A DNA stretch of 64,000 nucleotides, from the NCBI RefSeq assembly GCF_005473905.2, contig NZ_CP061336.1:4208501-4272500 (forward strand). The letters are read 5' to 3'. This document shows, in pieces, positions 10,024 through 19,376 of the stretch; the stretch's first letter is position 1, and the number at the start of each line of letters is the position of its first letter. The notes below the pieces were generated by a model that saw only the letters and a list, made by a program, of their open reading frames with translations, was not told where the DNA came from and did not search any database. The translations under genes and the position numbers were made by a program. The DNA is from Ruminiclostridium herbifermentans (GTDB lineage Bacteria > Bacillota > Clostridia > Acetivibrionales > DSM-1351).

Positions 10024-10151
10024 GTTATAATCAAAATAAATAATTAATCTCACCAAAACTCATTCATAAAAATATTTTCAAGATAGAACAATCAAATTAT
10101 ACTTTATTTACAATTTTTTTGATTAATCTTTATTTGTTATGAGTCTTGCAC

Positions 10152-10203
10152 AAGTCCTCTAGATAATAAAAGAGGACTTCTCAACCGACTCGCGACTTGA
10201 GAA
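10152..10203. other. Two adjacent hairpins downstream of the GGGtGRT gene
   Basis: AAGTCCTCT (10152-10160) pairs perfectly with AGAGGACTT (10171-10179), and next to it TTCTCAA pairs with TTGAGAA (10197-10203). Neither has a T-run, so they look like RNA 3'-end structures or recombination scars rather than terminators. Confidence 0.5.
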
Positions 10204-10307
10204 ATCCCCCTAAATTAAATTTTTATTCAATTTTCCCAGCTAAAATTGAAAGTGTTCATTTTTTGCCGGAAGGTTGAATTAGTATTATAAAAATCCTCAG
10301 AACTCTC

Positions 10308-11306
10308 TTACTTTGAATTTTCTTCAATAGCAACTGCAATGGCAACTGTCATACCTACCATTGGGTTGTTACCAGCTCCGATAAGACCCATCATTTCAAC
10401 GTGAGCAGGAACTGAAGATGAACCAGCGAACTGAGCATCTCCGTGCATTCTACCCATTGAATCTGTTAAACCGTATGAAGCAGGACCAGCAGCAACATTA
10501 TCTGGATGCAATGTTCTTCCTGTTCCTCCACCAGAAGCAACAGAGAAGTATTTCTTACCATTTTCAATAGCCCATTTCTTATATGTACCTGCAACTAAGT
10601 GCTGGAATCTTGTTGGGTTAGTTGAGTTACCTGTGATAGAAACGTCAACACTTTCTTGCTTCATTATTGCAACGCCTTCAAGAACATCATTAGCTCCATA
10701 GCATTTAACTTTAGACTTTTCTCCGTCTGAGTATGCTTTTGATCTAACAATCTTTAAAGTGTCAGTTGCAAAATCATAATCAGTTTCAACATATGTAAAG
10801 CCATTAATTCTTGAAATAATTAATGCAGCATCTTTACCAAGTCCGTTTAATATAACCTTTAAAGGTTCTTTTCTAACCTTGTTAGCTGTTCTTGCTATAC
10901 CTATAGCACCTTCAGCAGCAGCAAATGATTCATGTCCTGCAAGGAAAGCGAAACATTTAGTTTCTTCTCTTAATAACATTGCTGCAAGATTTCCATGTCC
11001 TATACCAACTTTTCTTGAATCAGCAACTGATCCAGGAATACAGAAAGCTTGTAAGCCAAGTCCTATAGCTTCTGCTGCTTCTGCTGCAGTTTTTATTCCC
11101 TTCTTAAGTGCAATACCGCATCCTAATGTATAAGCCCATACTGCATTTTCAAATGCTATTGGTTGTACTCCTTTAACAATACCTTCAACATCTATACCCT
11201 TTGATGTACATAGTTCTTTAACTTCCTCTAAGCTGCTAAAGCCGTATTCAGCTAAACACTTATTTATTGTATCAATTCTTCTTCCATAACCTTCGAAATT
11301 AACCAC
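10308..11306 (-). CDS. GGGtGRT family protein
   Basis: A 332-residue member of the GGGtGRT family, named for the motif seen here as ASGGGTGRTLHPDN. The family is widespread in anaerobes but has no established reaction. The protein is soluble, with Gly-rich stretches (GLIGAGNNPMVGMTVAIAVA near the C-terminus, GYGRRIDTIN near the N-terminus) and Cys in ELCTSKG, YTLGCG and KCFAFLAGHESFAAAEG. I chose the GTG at 11306 (MVNFEGYG) behind AGAGAGGTGAT; the GTG at 11315 lies within that ribosome binding site. It follows the Fe-S-scaffold-like gene by 19 bases in one operon, a pairing common in clostridia, which suggests a shared role in metal-cluster chemistry; that role is inference. Confidence 0.9.
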   Translation of the reverse strand: MVNFEGYGRRIDTINKCLAEYGFSSLEEVKELCTSKGIDVEGIVKGVQPIAFENAVWAYTLGCGIALKKGIKTAAEAAEAIGLGLQAFCIPGSVADSRKVGIGHGNLAAMLLREETKCFAFLAGHESFAAAEGAIGIARTANKVRKEPLKVILNGLGKDAALIISRINGFTYVETDYDFATDTLKIVRSKAYSDGEKSKVKCYGANDVLEGVAIMKQESVDVSITGNSTNPTRFQHLVAGTYKKWAIENGKKYFSVASGGGTGRTLHPDNVAAGPASYGLTDSMGRMHGDAQFAGSSSVPAHVEMMGLIGAGNNPMVGMTVAIAVAIEENSK

Positions 11307-11325
11307 TAGTATCACCTCTCTCTTA

Positions 11326-12018
11326 TTATTCTTCTCTTGGATCTATTGTTTTTACTGCGTCAGCATATCTTCCATATGTACCGATATTCTTTTCGTAAGC
11401 TTCTTTTGGATCAACACCCTTTTTAATAGCTTCCATCATCTTTCCAAGGTGTACAAACTTATATCCAATAACTTCACCATCTGCATCAAGTCCGATACTG
11501 AGAACATAACCTTCAGCCATTTCTAGATATCTAACACCCTTTGCCTTAGTTGAGAACATTGTTCCAACCTGTGAACGTAATCCTTTACCTAAGTCTTCAA
11601 GTCCAGCACCTATTACAAGACCATCTTCTGAAAAAGCAGACTGTGTTCTTCCGTATACTATCTGGAGGAATATCTCTCTCATAGCAACGTTAATAGCATC
11701 ACAAACTAAGTCTGTATTTAAAGCTTCAAGTAAAGTCTTGCCTGGTAATATTTCAGCAGCCATAGCAGCTGAGTGAGTCATACCTGAGCATCCTATTGTC
11801 TCAACTAAAGATTCCTCTATAATACCATTTTTAACATTTAGAGTTAGCTTACAAGTTCCCTGCTGTGGTGCACACCAGCCCACACCATGTGACAAACCAG
11901 AAATATCTTTAACTTCTTTAACTTTAACCCATTTACCTTCTTCAGGTATTGGAGCAGGACCATGATTTGGACCTTTTTTTACAACACACATATTTTCAAC
12001 TTCATGTGAGTAATTCAT
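11326..12018 (-). CDS. Iron-sulfur cluster assembly scaffold-like protein (NifU/IscU-related)
   Basis: A 230-residue cytoplasmic protein related to the IscU/NifU N-terminal scaffold fold: cysteines occur in GWCAPQQGTCKL, ETIGCSGMTHSAA and TDLVCDAI, where scaffold proteins bind a nascent cluster. The C-terminal part (GYVLSIGLDADGEVIGYKFVHLGKMMEAIKKG) is specific to this subfamily, which travels with GGGtGRT. I chose the ATG at 12018 (MNYSHEVENM) directly after GGAGGAAGTTAAA. It is the first gene of the two-gene operon and is preceded by a structured leader (12037-12300). No iscS, sufB or other cluster-assembly gene is next to it, so a dedicated client rather than general Fe-S assembly is plausible. 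Confidence 0.85.
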   Translation of the reverse strand: MNYSHEVENMCVVKKGPNHGPAPIPEEGKWVKVKEVKDISGLSHGVGWCAPQQGTCKLTLNVKNGIIEESLVETIGCSGMTHSAAMAAEILPGKTLLEALNTDLVCDAINVAMREIFLQIVYGRTQSAFSEDGLVIGAGLEDLGKGLRSQVGTMFSTKAKGVRYLEMAEGYVLSIGLDADGEVIGYKFVHLGKMMEAIKKGVDPKEAYEKNIGTYGRYADAVKTIDPREE

Positions 12019-12036
12019 TTTAACTTCCTCCTTCAA

Positions 12037-12300
12037 TAGCTATTTTAAATTTATTCAGCCTAGCAGATATCAGCAAAACATGAGTAAAGCAAACTACCGA
12101 TAAGCTGAGAATTCACAATTATGTACTAATGTTATACCCAAACGTCAATTTCCAATAGTATGCATATACTGTAGTGCGAGATGGTATTCAAGCTAACAAC
12201 TGTACCATAATCCTACACCTATGGAGTCTTGTAGCTAGAAGCGAACTATATTAGCGCAAAGTTTGCTTCCTAGTTAAATCAAAACTCTATTCAAAATTGA
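12037..12300 (-). ncRNA. Candidate structured 5' leader of the Fe-S-scaffold/GGGtGRT operon
   Basis: Reading the minus strand, at least three hairpins follow one another: CTAGGAAGC...AACT with AGTT...GCTTCTAG, then AGCTA...CCATA...TATGG...TTAGCT (a nested pair), then AGTAT ATGC ATACT. I could not match it to the S-box, cobalamin, FMN, TPP, lysine, glycine, c-di-GMP or T-box patterns. It may be an unclassified cis-regulatory RNA. Folding was done by eye only. Confidence 0.4.
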
Positions 12301-12317
12301 CTTTAGTATAAACAAAA

Positions 12318-12354
12318 GCTGATATTTGAAGATAAAGCATCTTAAAATACCAGC
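12318..12354 (-). terminator. Terminator downstream of the dockerin-esterase gene
   Basis: Minus-strand hairpin GCTGGTATTTTAAGAT / ATCTTCAAATATCAGC with two mismatched positions, followed by TTTTGTTTAT. It would end transcription of the broken esterase gene and isolate it from the Fe-S operon. Confidence 0.75.
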
Positions 12355-12502
12355 ATTTATTATATCATAATTATTTTATTGTAAGAAGTATTTTGTTAAA
12401 AAATATACTATCTTTACTTAAAGTTAATTATAGCCGAAATTTTATTTCACAGTGAAAACTTTTTAGTTACAATATTATACTTAATTATACCTAGTTAAAA
12501 GC

Positions 12503-13441
12503 TTATTTAGGCAAATCATTTTTGATTGCTTCATACCAAACATCAGCCATTTTCTCATAACCAGTTCTATTGCAATGAACACCGTCAGCTAAATCGCTAG
12601 TAGTAATTTTACTATACATCTCAACGAAATAAACAGGTTTTCCTGCATCTGCCTTTGATTTAACAATACCATGTATCTTATTGTTATAGTTTACTACTTG
12701 AGAATTCATATTTCCCATGGCTAATGGAATGATTGATGAAACATATACTTTACCATTAGCAGGCAGCTTTGCACATATTTTATCTATTAATGCGCTTAGT
12801 CTGTCAGGAGCACTTGCTACACTATAACTTTGAGCTATATCATTTGTACCGATATGTAACAAAACAATCTCAGGCTTATATGTAGTCATCCATTCATTGA
12901 TTTTTGCATCAATCTGATCAATACGCCATCCTGAATGTCCTTCATGATTCTTGTCTGGAAGTTCTGCTGGTCCATTTGACATTGAGCCTACAAAATCAAC
13001 TTTCTGCCCATTACTTTCAATAGTATTCCATAATTTAATTCGATAACCGCCAGCTACATTAAAGCCATCCGTTATTGAATCTCCTAAAGGCATAATAGCG
13101 CTAGGAGTAACTGTTTTAGGAATAGTATGTTTAGGAAATTTTGTTATGAGACCCAATAAATACTGCTTTTATAATGATAAGTCCAATGCAGTTACACTTC
13201 CATCACCATCAACATCAGCAGCATACAAATCATCCTCTACAGGTAAATCAGTAATTAAACCTAGAAGAAGTTGCTTTGTTAAGGAATAATCAAGTGCATC
13301 AATGGCACCATCTCCATTTAAATCCCCAATAAGTCCAATTTGTGATGCCGCAATAGCTTGATTACCTAAATTACATATAGAACATACACTTAAGCAAATA
13401 CATAATACCAAAAACATTACCAAAGCCTTTTTTCCAAATAT
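12503..13441 (-). pseudogene. Cellulosomal dockerin-SGNH/CE3-type esterase, interrupted by in-frame TAA
   Basis: A secreted esterase made of a signal peptide, an N-terminal type I dockerin and a C-terminal SGNH hydrolase. The dockerin has two calcium-binding repeats (GDLNGDGAIDALDYSL and ADVDGDGSVTALDLSL), but the second is cut by TAA at 13171-13169; the same frame then continues with KQYLLGLITKFPKHT, the normal end of a dockerin helix. The catalytic domain keeps MPLGDSITDG (Ser), HIGTND and DGVHCNRTGY (Asp/His) and resembles CE3 acetylxylan esterases. The best ribosome binding site (AGGGGG) stands eight bases before an ATA codon at 13441, not an ATG; the next in-frame starts (TTG 13423, then an ATG) lie much further away. 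So both the start and the middle look damaged, although readthrough or an error is possible. Confidence 0.85.
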
Positions 13442-13773
13442 CTTTTTATCCCCCTTTTCAATATTACCAATAAGTATATTAATCTATCTTTTGTGTATGA
13501 TTAACCTCCCTTCTATAATTATTTTTTTACTTTCAATTATTAACATTTACACAAAAGATAAGCTTAATACTTTTTTAAATATCCTTCATATATCGTTTAG
13601 TATTTATTATTAATCATCCATTATTTGTAAGTCTACTAGTAAAATTATATCAGTACTTTTAAAATACAACAAATAATTTTCAAATAACCCTATGTTACTT
13701 AGTATTGCAGCAATATATTCTGCTCAAAACCTATTAATATCAGATGTGGTAGAAATAATCAATGACCCATAAA
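13442..13773. other. AT-rich spacer, nothing recognised
   Basis: Upstream region of the dockerin-esterase gene. No open frame with a ribosome binding site and no clear repeat was seen. Its promoter presumably lies here. Confidence 0.4.
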
Positions 13774-13814
13774 TAAAGAGACTTCATCACACTGATAAAG
13801 TCTCTTATTTTTTT
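13774..13814. terminator. Terminator downstream of fprA (bidirectional form)
   Basis: TAAGAGACTTT-type arms (13774-13784 and 13797-13807) with a T-run on the plus strand and a shorter T-rich tail on the minus strand. It lies about 130 bases past the fprA stop codon. Confidence 0.7.
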
Positions 13815-13945
13815 AGCATATTTAATTTCGTACAAAGAAAAATACGTTAATCCAACTTTCGAATGAAAATTAGATTCATTAATAATACCAAAGGCTTGTT
13901 TGTGTTTTAGTATATTATCGAAAAACAATTTGTATTTGCTTTATA

Positions 13946-15133
13946 TTAAGCCTTTAGTTGTTTAGCAATATTTCTTCCTGCCTCAATACATTTTTCAATT
14001 TCTTCAGGAGACGCCTTATATCTAACACCAATAGGTTCTCCACATAATGTCAACCCTGCTTCACTAAGCTTCTGGCTAATTATTTTATGAGCCTCACCAC
14101 TCCATCCATAAGCTCCAAAAGCAAATGCCAGCTTATTTTTAACCTTTAAGCCCTTTATCTCATCAAGCAAGGAAGCTGTTGCTCTTAAAACAGAATTATT
14201 AACAGTACAACTACCAAGAATAACTGCATTTGATTTGAATATCTCTACATTCAAATCACTTCTATCCTTTGTAGCAGCATTAAATAATTTGTATTTAACT
14301 CCACCTTCCTCTAATCCCTTTGCAATGGCTTCAGCCATATCCCTTGTTGCATGGTACATTGTATCGTAGATAATTACTGCATATCCTTCGTTATAATCTG
14401 GTTTAGACCACTCAAGATAATTTTCAATTATTTGTGCAGGATTTGTCCTCCATATAATACCATGACTTGGAGCAATCATATCTACATCTAAATTCATTGC
14501 CAATATTTGTTCTATTTTCTTTGTAATTAGAGGTTTAAAAGGCCCTAATATATTTGCATAATATTTAATTGCTTCTTGACTTATTTCACACTGGTCATTC
14601 TCATCATTAAAAATACTTTTACCACAATAATGCTGTCCAAACGCATCATTTGATAGCAAAAGCTTTGCACCATCAACATATTCCAACATGCTATCAGGCC
14701 AATGAATCATCTGCATATCAACAAAATTCAGCTTGTATTCTCCCAAATCTAATACATCACCAGTTTTTACAATGTTAAAATTCCATTCCTTACCGAAATA
14801 TCTTTTTATTATTTCAGCACCATTCTTAGTACAATACATAGGGGTATTTGGTATTTTTTCCATAATTAGCCCTAAGCTGCCGCCATGATCAGGTTCAACG
14901 TGATTAATTACAATAGCATCTATATTTGTTAGTCCAACATTTCTTTCTAAATCTTCAATAAACTTCTCTTTATATGGATCCCATACTGTATCAACAAGAA
15001 CAGTCTTTTTATCCTTAATCAAATATGAGTTATAAGAAGAAGCTCTATGTGTTGAAAGCTCATGTCCATGGAAAACTCCAAGTCCCCAATCCCTAATGCC
15101 ACACCAGTATATATTTTTTTTAATCTCTAGCAT
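13946..15133 (-). CDS. fprA: Flavodiiron protein (A-type flavoprotein, FprA)
   Basis: Reduces O2 to water (and in some members NO to N2O), protecting anaerobes from oxidative stress. The 395 residues divide into a metallo-beta-lactamase-like diiron domain (about 1-250) and a flavodoxin domain binding FMN (about 255-395, VIIYDTMYHATRDMAEAIAKGL). The diiron ligands are present: HVEPDH at residues 78-83, His in QMIHWPDS, Asp in LLSNDAFGQH and His in APSHGIIWR. No C-terminal rubredoxin domain is attached. The ATG at 15133 follows GAGAGGATGG. It is monocistronic, with its own terminator. Electron donors such as rubredoxin or NADH-rubredoxin reductase are not encoded nearby. Confidence 0.95.
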   Translation of the reverse strand: MLEIKKNIYWCGIRDWGLGVFHGHELSTHRASSYNSYLIKDKKTVLVDTVWDPYKEKFIEDLERNVGLTNIDAIVINHVEPDHGGSLGLIMEKIPNTPMYCTKNGAEIIKRYFGKEWNFNIVKTGDVLDLGEYKLNFVDMQMIHWPDSMLEYVDGAKLLLSNDAFGQHYCGKSIFNDENDQCEISQEAIKYYANILGPFKPLITKKIEQILAMNLDVDMIAPSHGIIWRTNPAQIIENYLEWSKPDYNEGYAVIIYDTMYHATRDMAEAIAKGLEEGGVKYKLFNAATKDRSDLNVEIFKSNAVILGSCTVNNSVLRATASLLDEIKGLKVKNKLAFAFGAYGWSGEAHKIISQKLSEAGLTLCGEPIGVRYKASPEEIEKCIEAGRNIAKQLKA

Positions 15134-15290
15134 AAAATTACCATCCTCTCAATCAGCATATTAAGTAAATTAGTACTTTTTTTTATACCCCTTTTATTGT
15201 ATAATAAACATCCAAGTATTATTTATATCTAGTATTATTTTACCACACAAAACATTATTATAACCATTTAAATTCAATTTATATATTCGA

Positions 15291-15463
15291 ATGTGTATTT
15301 TATTGTCTTTTGTGAGACATTTATGCGTAATTTAAATATATATAGAGGAATTAGCTTTAGAATGAAGAATATTAATATTGTTTAAAGTATAATTTAAAGG
15401 TATTCCTTCAAAAATACAAGTATGTATTTTATTGTCTTTACATCTGAGATTTATGCTTAATTA
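15291..15463. repeat. Two imperfect direct repeats (about 44 bp, 130 bp apart) before the chemotaxis receptor gene
   Basis: Copies at 15291-15334 and 15421-15463 share GTATTTTATTGTCTTT exactly, then diverge and share ATTTATGC and TAATT. They lie in the 460-bp spacer between the divergent fprA and receptor genes. They could be paired regulator sites or a degraded duplication. The rest of the spacer shows no gene. Confidence 0.6.
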
Positions 15464-15596
15464 ATCAATCAATAGATACTTTACTTCAATTAACATAGTA
15501 ATGGATATATTTAAATTGTGTTTTGCTCATATTAGCTTATATGTAGATTTGTGTTGTACCCATTTTTACAGGGTTTATTAGGAGGGAGGAATTATC

Positions 15597-17777
15597 ATGA
15601 AATTTATACAAAGTATCATATCGATTATTAAAAAGCCATTTAGAAAAAAATCGTCAAAAGCCATAAAAATAAAAAATGTTAGTGGATTATTCAAAAGAAA
15701 TAAATTAAATACTGCTAAAACCAATAAAGCAACTACTTCTCCCTTGTACAGTTTCTTAAGAAAAATTAGAATTCAAACAAGGCTTATTTTGTCATTTGTC
15801 CTTATAATTCTTCTTTTATTGGTATTTACATCAGTATATACATATAATAAATCATCTACGGCAATTAATGATAATGTAAAAAGCTATTCTCAACAAGTTT
15901 TAAATCAAACTAGTACTATTCTTGCAAACAACATTAAAAATTTTGAGGATTTTGCTTCTGATCTCGCTATTAATAATTCCTTACAGGGTTCTTTGGAATT
16001 ATATGCAAATGGTAATGAAGATGTTCGTTTCGATGAAAAGCAAAAAATAATTGATGCCTTTCAGTCAAGTATTTCTAATAATGATGCTATTAAAACATTC
16101 GGTTTGTATGCTACAAAAGATTATGAGACTATATTAGGTAATTCATCCATTCTAGAACATAATAAAGAAATTTTAGATTCAACTCATGATGAAAAAACTA
16201 CTAAGTGGGTTCAGTACTCTTCAAATGGCCAAAAAGTAGTTGGTTTAAGTAAATCTATATTTTCTATTATAACTGGTGATTACTTAGGAGTTATAACTCA
16301 AATACCTGATGAGAGTTTATTTACTGGCAGCTATAAGGACTTAGATATAGGTGTAGATAAAGTTACTGGCGAACCTTTTGATATATTTATTGTAGCTAAA
16401 GATGGAGTAGTTATTTCTTCGAGAAGTGCTAATTTCCCAGTATTTGAATCAAACGATATATCAAAAGCTATTGCTAAGAAGATTACTGAGTTAAATACTT
16501 CAACTGGTAATTTTGAGTCCATATGTAATGAAGAAAACTGTTTAATAACATTTTCTTCACTAAAAATAAACGGCTGGTATATAGTTTCAGTTATTCCATT
16601 TTATTATTTAAATAGTACAGCTGATGATTTAAGAACTAACATAATCATATTTGGTATTATATGCATATTAATTGCTGTTTTAATATCATTGTTAATTTCA
16701 AAGAGTATATCAATACCATCTGTTAATCTCGTACATTATATGAAAAAGGCAAAAGATGGTGACTTAACAATTTCTATTACAGATAATGGTAATGATGAAT
16801 TATCAGATATTAGCAGGAACTTCAACTCCATGCTGATTAATATAAATGCTCTAGTTGAGAAAGTTAAACAATCTGCTCAGAAGATTCTCGACTTTTCAAA
16901 TAAGATTGCAATTTCATCAAGCGAAAGTAATAATCTTTCTCAGCAGGTTTCTATTACAATCAAGCAAATCGCTGAAGGTGCAAATGAGCAAGCTAATGAT
17001 ATTAACGATGGCGTTGAAACAATGAGTATACTATCTAATGAAATTAATGTTGTGGGCGACAATATGAAAGAAGTAGCCGAAGTTGTAGGACATACCAAAG
17101 CATTAAGTGAAGGTGCTTCTGAGGTAGTTAATGCTCTAAATATTAAATCACATCAAACTAATTCTGCTTCAGATAGAATAGTTAAGAACATTACTGAATT
17201 AAGTTCTAGTATGAAAGAAATTCAAAAAATTGTAAAAGTTATAGTTGGTATATCTGAACAAACAAATTTACTTTCTTTAAATGCTTCTATTGAAGCTGCA
17301 AGAGCAGGCGAAGCTGGTAAAGGTTTTGCAATCGTTGCATCTGAGGTTAAGAAACTTGCTGATCATTCAAAATCAGCTTCAGTAAATATCAGTGAAATTA
17401 TATCTAAGGCTCAGTTGAAAACTGAGCAAGCTGTGGCAGAAGCAACAAGTTCTAGCTTACTAATTCAAGAGCAATTACAGACCGTTAATGAAGCAGATCA
17501 TACCTTTAAGACTATATTTACATCAATGGATAAAATTATTGAAAGTATGGATAGAATGTCACAGTCTGTATCAAGCATAATGAATTCAAAAGAAAATGTT
17601 CTTGAATCTATGCAAAGCATATCAGCTGTTGCTGAACAGTCGGCTGTTACAAGCGGCGAAATATTTGAAAGTACACTTACTCAGATGAATGCTTCTAAAG
17701 AATTAGCCGAGTATGCTAACACTTTACAAGCAATGTCTGATGATTTAGAAAAAGCTATATCAATATTTAAGATATAA
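15597..17777 (+). CDS. Methyl-accepting chemotaxis protein
   Basis: A 726-residue membrane receptor that signals to CheA/CheW. Unusually, about 60 basic, hydrophilic residues precede the first membrane helix (about 62-82, [20 protein letters not shown]). A Cache-like extracellular sensor follows (to about 340), then a second helix ([20 protein letters not shown]), a HAMP domain, and a long cytoplasmic coiled coil with the conserved hairpin tip [28 protein letters not shown]. The ATG at 15597 follows AGGAGGGAGG, which fixes the start. It is transcribed alone on the plus strand; the ligand cannot be inferred. The extra N-terminal segment is not needed for the usual topology. Confidence 0.95.
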   Translation: MKFIQSIISIIKKPFRKKSSKAIKIKNVSGLFKRNKLNTAKTNKATTSPLYSFLRKIRIQTRLILSFVLIILLLLVFTSVYTYNKSSTAINDNVKSYSQQVLNQTSTILANNIKNFEDFASDLAINNSLQGSLELYANGNEDVRFDEKQKIIDAFQSSISNNDAIKTFGLYATKDYETILGNSSILEHNKEILDSTHDEKTTKWVQYSSNGQKVVGLSKSIFSIITGDYLGVITQIPDESLFTGSYKDLDIGVDKVTGEPFDIFIVAKDGVVISSRSANFPVFESNDISKAIAKKITELNTSTGNFESICNEENCLITFSSLKINGWYIVSVIPFYYLNSTADDLRTNIIIFGIICILIAVLISLLISKSISIPSVNLVHYMKKAKDGDLTISITDNGNDELSDISRNFNSMLININALVEKVKQSAQKILDFSNKIAISSSESNNLSQQVSITIKQIAEGANEQANDINDGVETMSILSNEINVVGDNMKEVAEVVGHTKALSEGASEVVNALNIKSHQTNSASDRIVKNITELSSSMKEIQKIVKVIVGISEQTNLLSLNASIEAARAGEAGKGFAIVASEVKKLADHSKSASVNISEIISKAQLKTEQAVAEATSSSLLIQEQLQTVNEADHTFKTIFTSMDKIIESMDRMSQSVSSIMNSKENVLESMQSISAVAEQSAVTSGEIFESTLTQMNASKELAEYANTLQAMSDDLEKAISIFKI

Positions 17778-17823
17778 CTCTTCTCTGAAATAAATAACTA
17801 AACTATCTAAACTAACCTAATTA

Positions 17824-17880
17824 CTAATAAAGCTAAGCATATTAAAGGCCTTCCCTCCTCTTTATGCTTAGCTTTATTAG
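17824..17880. terminator. 18-bp perfect stem after the chemotaxis receptor gene
   Basis: Arms 17824-17841 and 17863-17880 pair perfectly (CTAATAAAGCTAAGCATA and its complement) around a 21-base loop. No T-run follows, so it is either an atypical terminator or an RNA 3'-end stabiliser. Confidence 0.6.
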
Positions 17881-17887
17881 CTTATTT

Positions 17888-17967
17888 CAGTTTACTGCTC
17901 TACCCCAACTATTGACATAGAACGAGAAATTCAGTTTACTGTCTATACCATATCTATTGACATAGAA
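17888..17967. repeat. Tandem pair of about 35-bp units, related to the rplJ leader start
   Basis: Units 17888-17922 and 17932-17967 share CAGTTTACTG, then CTATTGACATAGAA (44-base period). A third relative is at 32678-32712, at the very beginning of the L10 leader, sharing TACTGTCTAT and ATTGACATAGAAT with the second unit. Confidence 0.6.
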
Positions 17968-18004
17968 TTATTACTGCATCCAATTATTCATTCGGCACGC
18001 ATAC

Positions 18005-18037
18005 AAAAAGGAACCGATTTTCATCGATTCCCTTTTA
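18005..18037 (-). terminator. Terminator of the str operon (after tuf)
   Basis: Minus-strand hairpin GGGAATCGAT GAAA ATCGGTTCC followed by TTTTT, beginning 18 bases after the tuf stop codon. A GNRA-type loop and strong stem make this a confident Rho-independent terminator. Confidence 0.9.
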
Positions 18038-18054
18038 TTATATTTCATTAATTA

Positions 18055-19257
18055 TTATTCAATAATCTTTGAAACGTTACCAGCACCAACTGTTCTTCCA
18101 CCTTCACGAATAGCGAACTTAAGTCCTTCAGCCATAGCGATAGGAGTGATTAACTTAACCTTCATAGTGATGTGGTCACCAGGCATAACCATTTCAGTTC
18201 CTTCTGGAATCTCGATAACACCTGTAACGTCAGTAGTTCTGAAATAGAACTGTGGTCTGTAACCATTGAAGAATGGCTTATGTCTTCCACCTTCTGCTTG
18301 AGTTAAAACGTAAACCTGTCCTTCATAGTATGTGTGAGGTTTGATTGATCCAACCTTAGCAAGAACCTGTCCTCTTTCGATTTCATTTCTCTGAATACCT
18401 CTTAATAGAGCACCGATGTTATCACCAGCTTGTGCTTGATCAAGAAGCTTTCTAAACATTTCAACACCAGTTACAACTGTTTTTCTTGATTCGTCCATCA
18501 AACCAACGATTTCAACTTCATCTCCAACCTTAACAACACCACTTTCAACTCTACCAGTAGCAACAGTACCACGACCTGTGATTGAGAATACGTCCTCGAC
18601 AGGCATTAAGAATGGCTTGTCAACTGCTCTCTCTGGAGTTGGGATATATTTGTCAACTTCATCCATAAGCTTCAAGATTGGAGCATATTCTGGAGCGTGA
18701 GGATCTGTTGAATTTGATTCTAATGCTACAAGAGCTGATCCTCTTATTATTGGAGTATCATCACCTGGGAAGTCGTATGAACTTAATAATTCTCTAACTT
18801 CCATTTCAACTAATTCGATAAGTTCTTCATCATCAACCATATCGCATTTGTTTAAGAATACTACTATATAAGGAACACCAACCTGTCCTGATAGAAGAAT
18901 GTGTTCTCTAGTCTGAGGCATTGGACCATCAGCAGCAGAAACAACTAATATAGCACCGTCCATCTGAGCAGCACCAGTGATCATGTTCTTAACATAGTCG
19001 GCATGGCCTGGGCAGTCAACGTGAGCGTAGTGTCTAGTTTCAGTTTCATACTCAACGTGAGCAGTATTGATTGTGATACCTCTTTCTCTTTCTTCTGGAG
19101 CTGAGTCAATTGAGCCGTAATCTTTTACTTCAGCTCTTCCCAACATTCCTAATACTTTAGTTATAGCAGCAGTTAAAGAAGTCTTACCATGGTCAACGTG
19201 ACCAATTGTTCCAATATTAACGTGTGGTTTTGATCTTTCAAATTTAGCCTTACCCAT
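18055..19257 (-). CDS. tuf: Elongation factor Tu
   Basis: GTPase that brings aminoacyl-tRNA to the ribosome. Full length at 400 residues, with G1 [10 protein letters not shown]3 DCPGHADY and G4 NKCD in domain 1, followed by the two beta-barrel domains (ending [15 protein letters not shown]). I set the start at the ATG at 19257 ([14 protein letters not shown]), after GAAAGGATGG; the frame opens further upstream to 19287 but that adds ten residues unlike any EF-Tu. It is the last gene of rpsL-rpsG-fusA-tuf and is closed by a strong terminator. It is the only tuf copy in this window. Confidence 0.98.
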   Translation of the reverse strand: MGKAKFERSKPHVNIGTIGHVDHGKTSLTAAITKVLGMLGRAEVKDYGSIDSAPEERERGITINTAHVEYETETRHYAHVDCPGHADYVKNMITGAAQMDGAILVVSAADGPMPQTREHILLSGQVGVPYIVVFLNKCDMVDDEELIELVEMEVRELLSSYDFPGDDTPIIRGSALVALESNSTDPHAPEYAPILKLMDEVDKYIPTPERAVDKPFLMPVEDVFSITGRGTVATGRVESGVVKVGDEVEIVGLMDESRKTVVTGVEMFRKLLDQAQAGDNIGALLRGIQRNEIERGQVLAKVGSIKPHTYYEGQVYVLTQAEGGRHKPFFNGYRPQFYFRTTDVTGVIEIPEGTEMVMPGDHITMKVKLITPIAMAEGLKFAIREGGRTVGAGNVSKIIE

Positions 19258-19376
19258 TTTAAAATCCATCCTTTCATTAAAGCGCATTGCGCTATTTAGT
19301 AGATTTTGTTTATATTTTGTCCTTAAACAAGAGCTTTTGCTCCTGCAATTAACACTTACTCACTCAAAGATGAGTT

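Larger units (their letters stand above)
9457..10307. other. 850-bp spacer without a credible gene
   Basis: Very AT-rich sequence between the EamA gene and the GGGtGRT gene. It contains a strong bidirectional terminator (9832-9889), a short tandem repeat (9991-10023) and stacked hairpins (10152-10203), listed separately. The one open frame of 60 codons (9797-9979) has no ribosome binding site and crosses the terminator. Confidence 0.6.

Noticed and set aside
13740-13928. Open frame of 62 codons between the esterase gene and fprA
   Set aside because: It spans the fprA terminator, has no convincing start site and no recognisable product.
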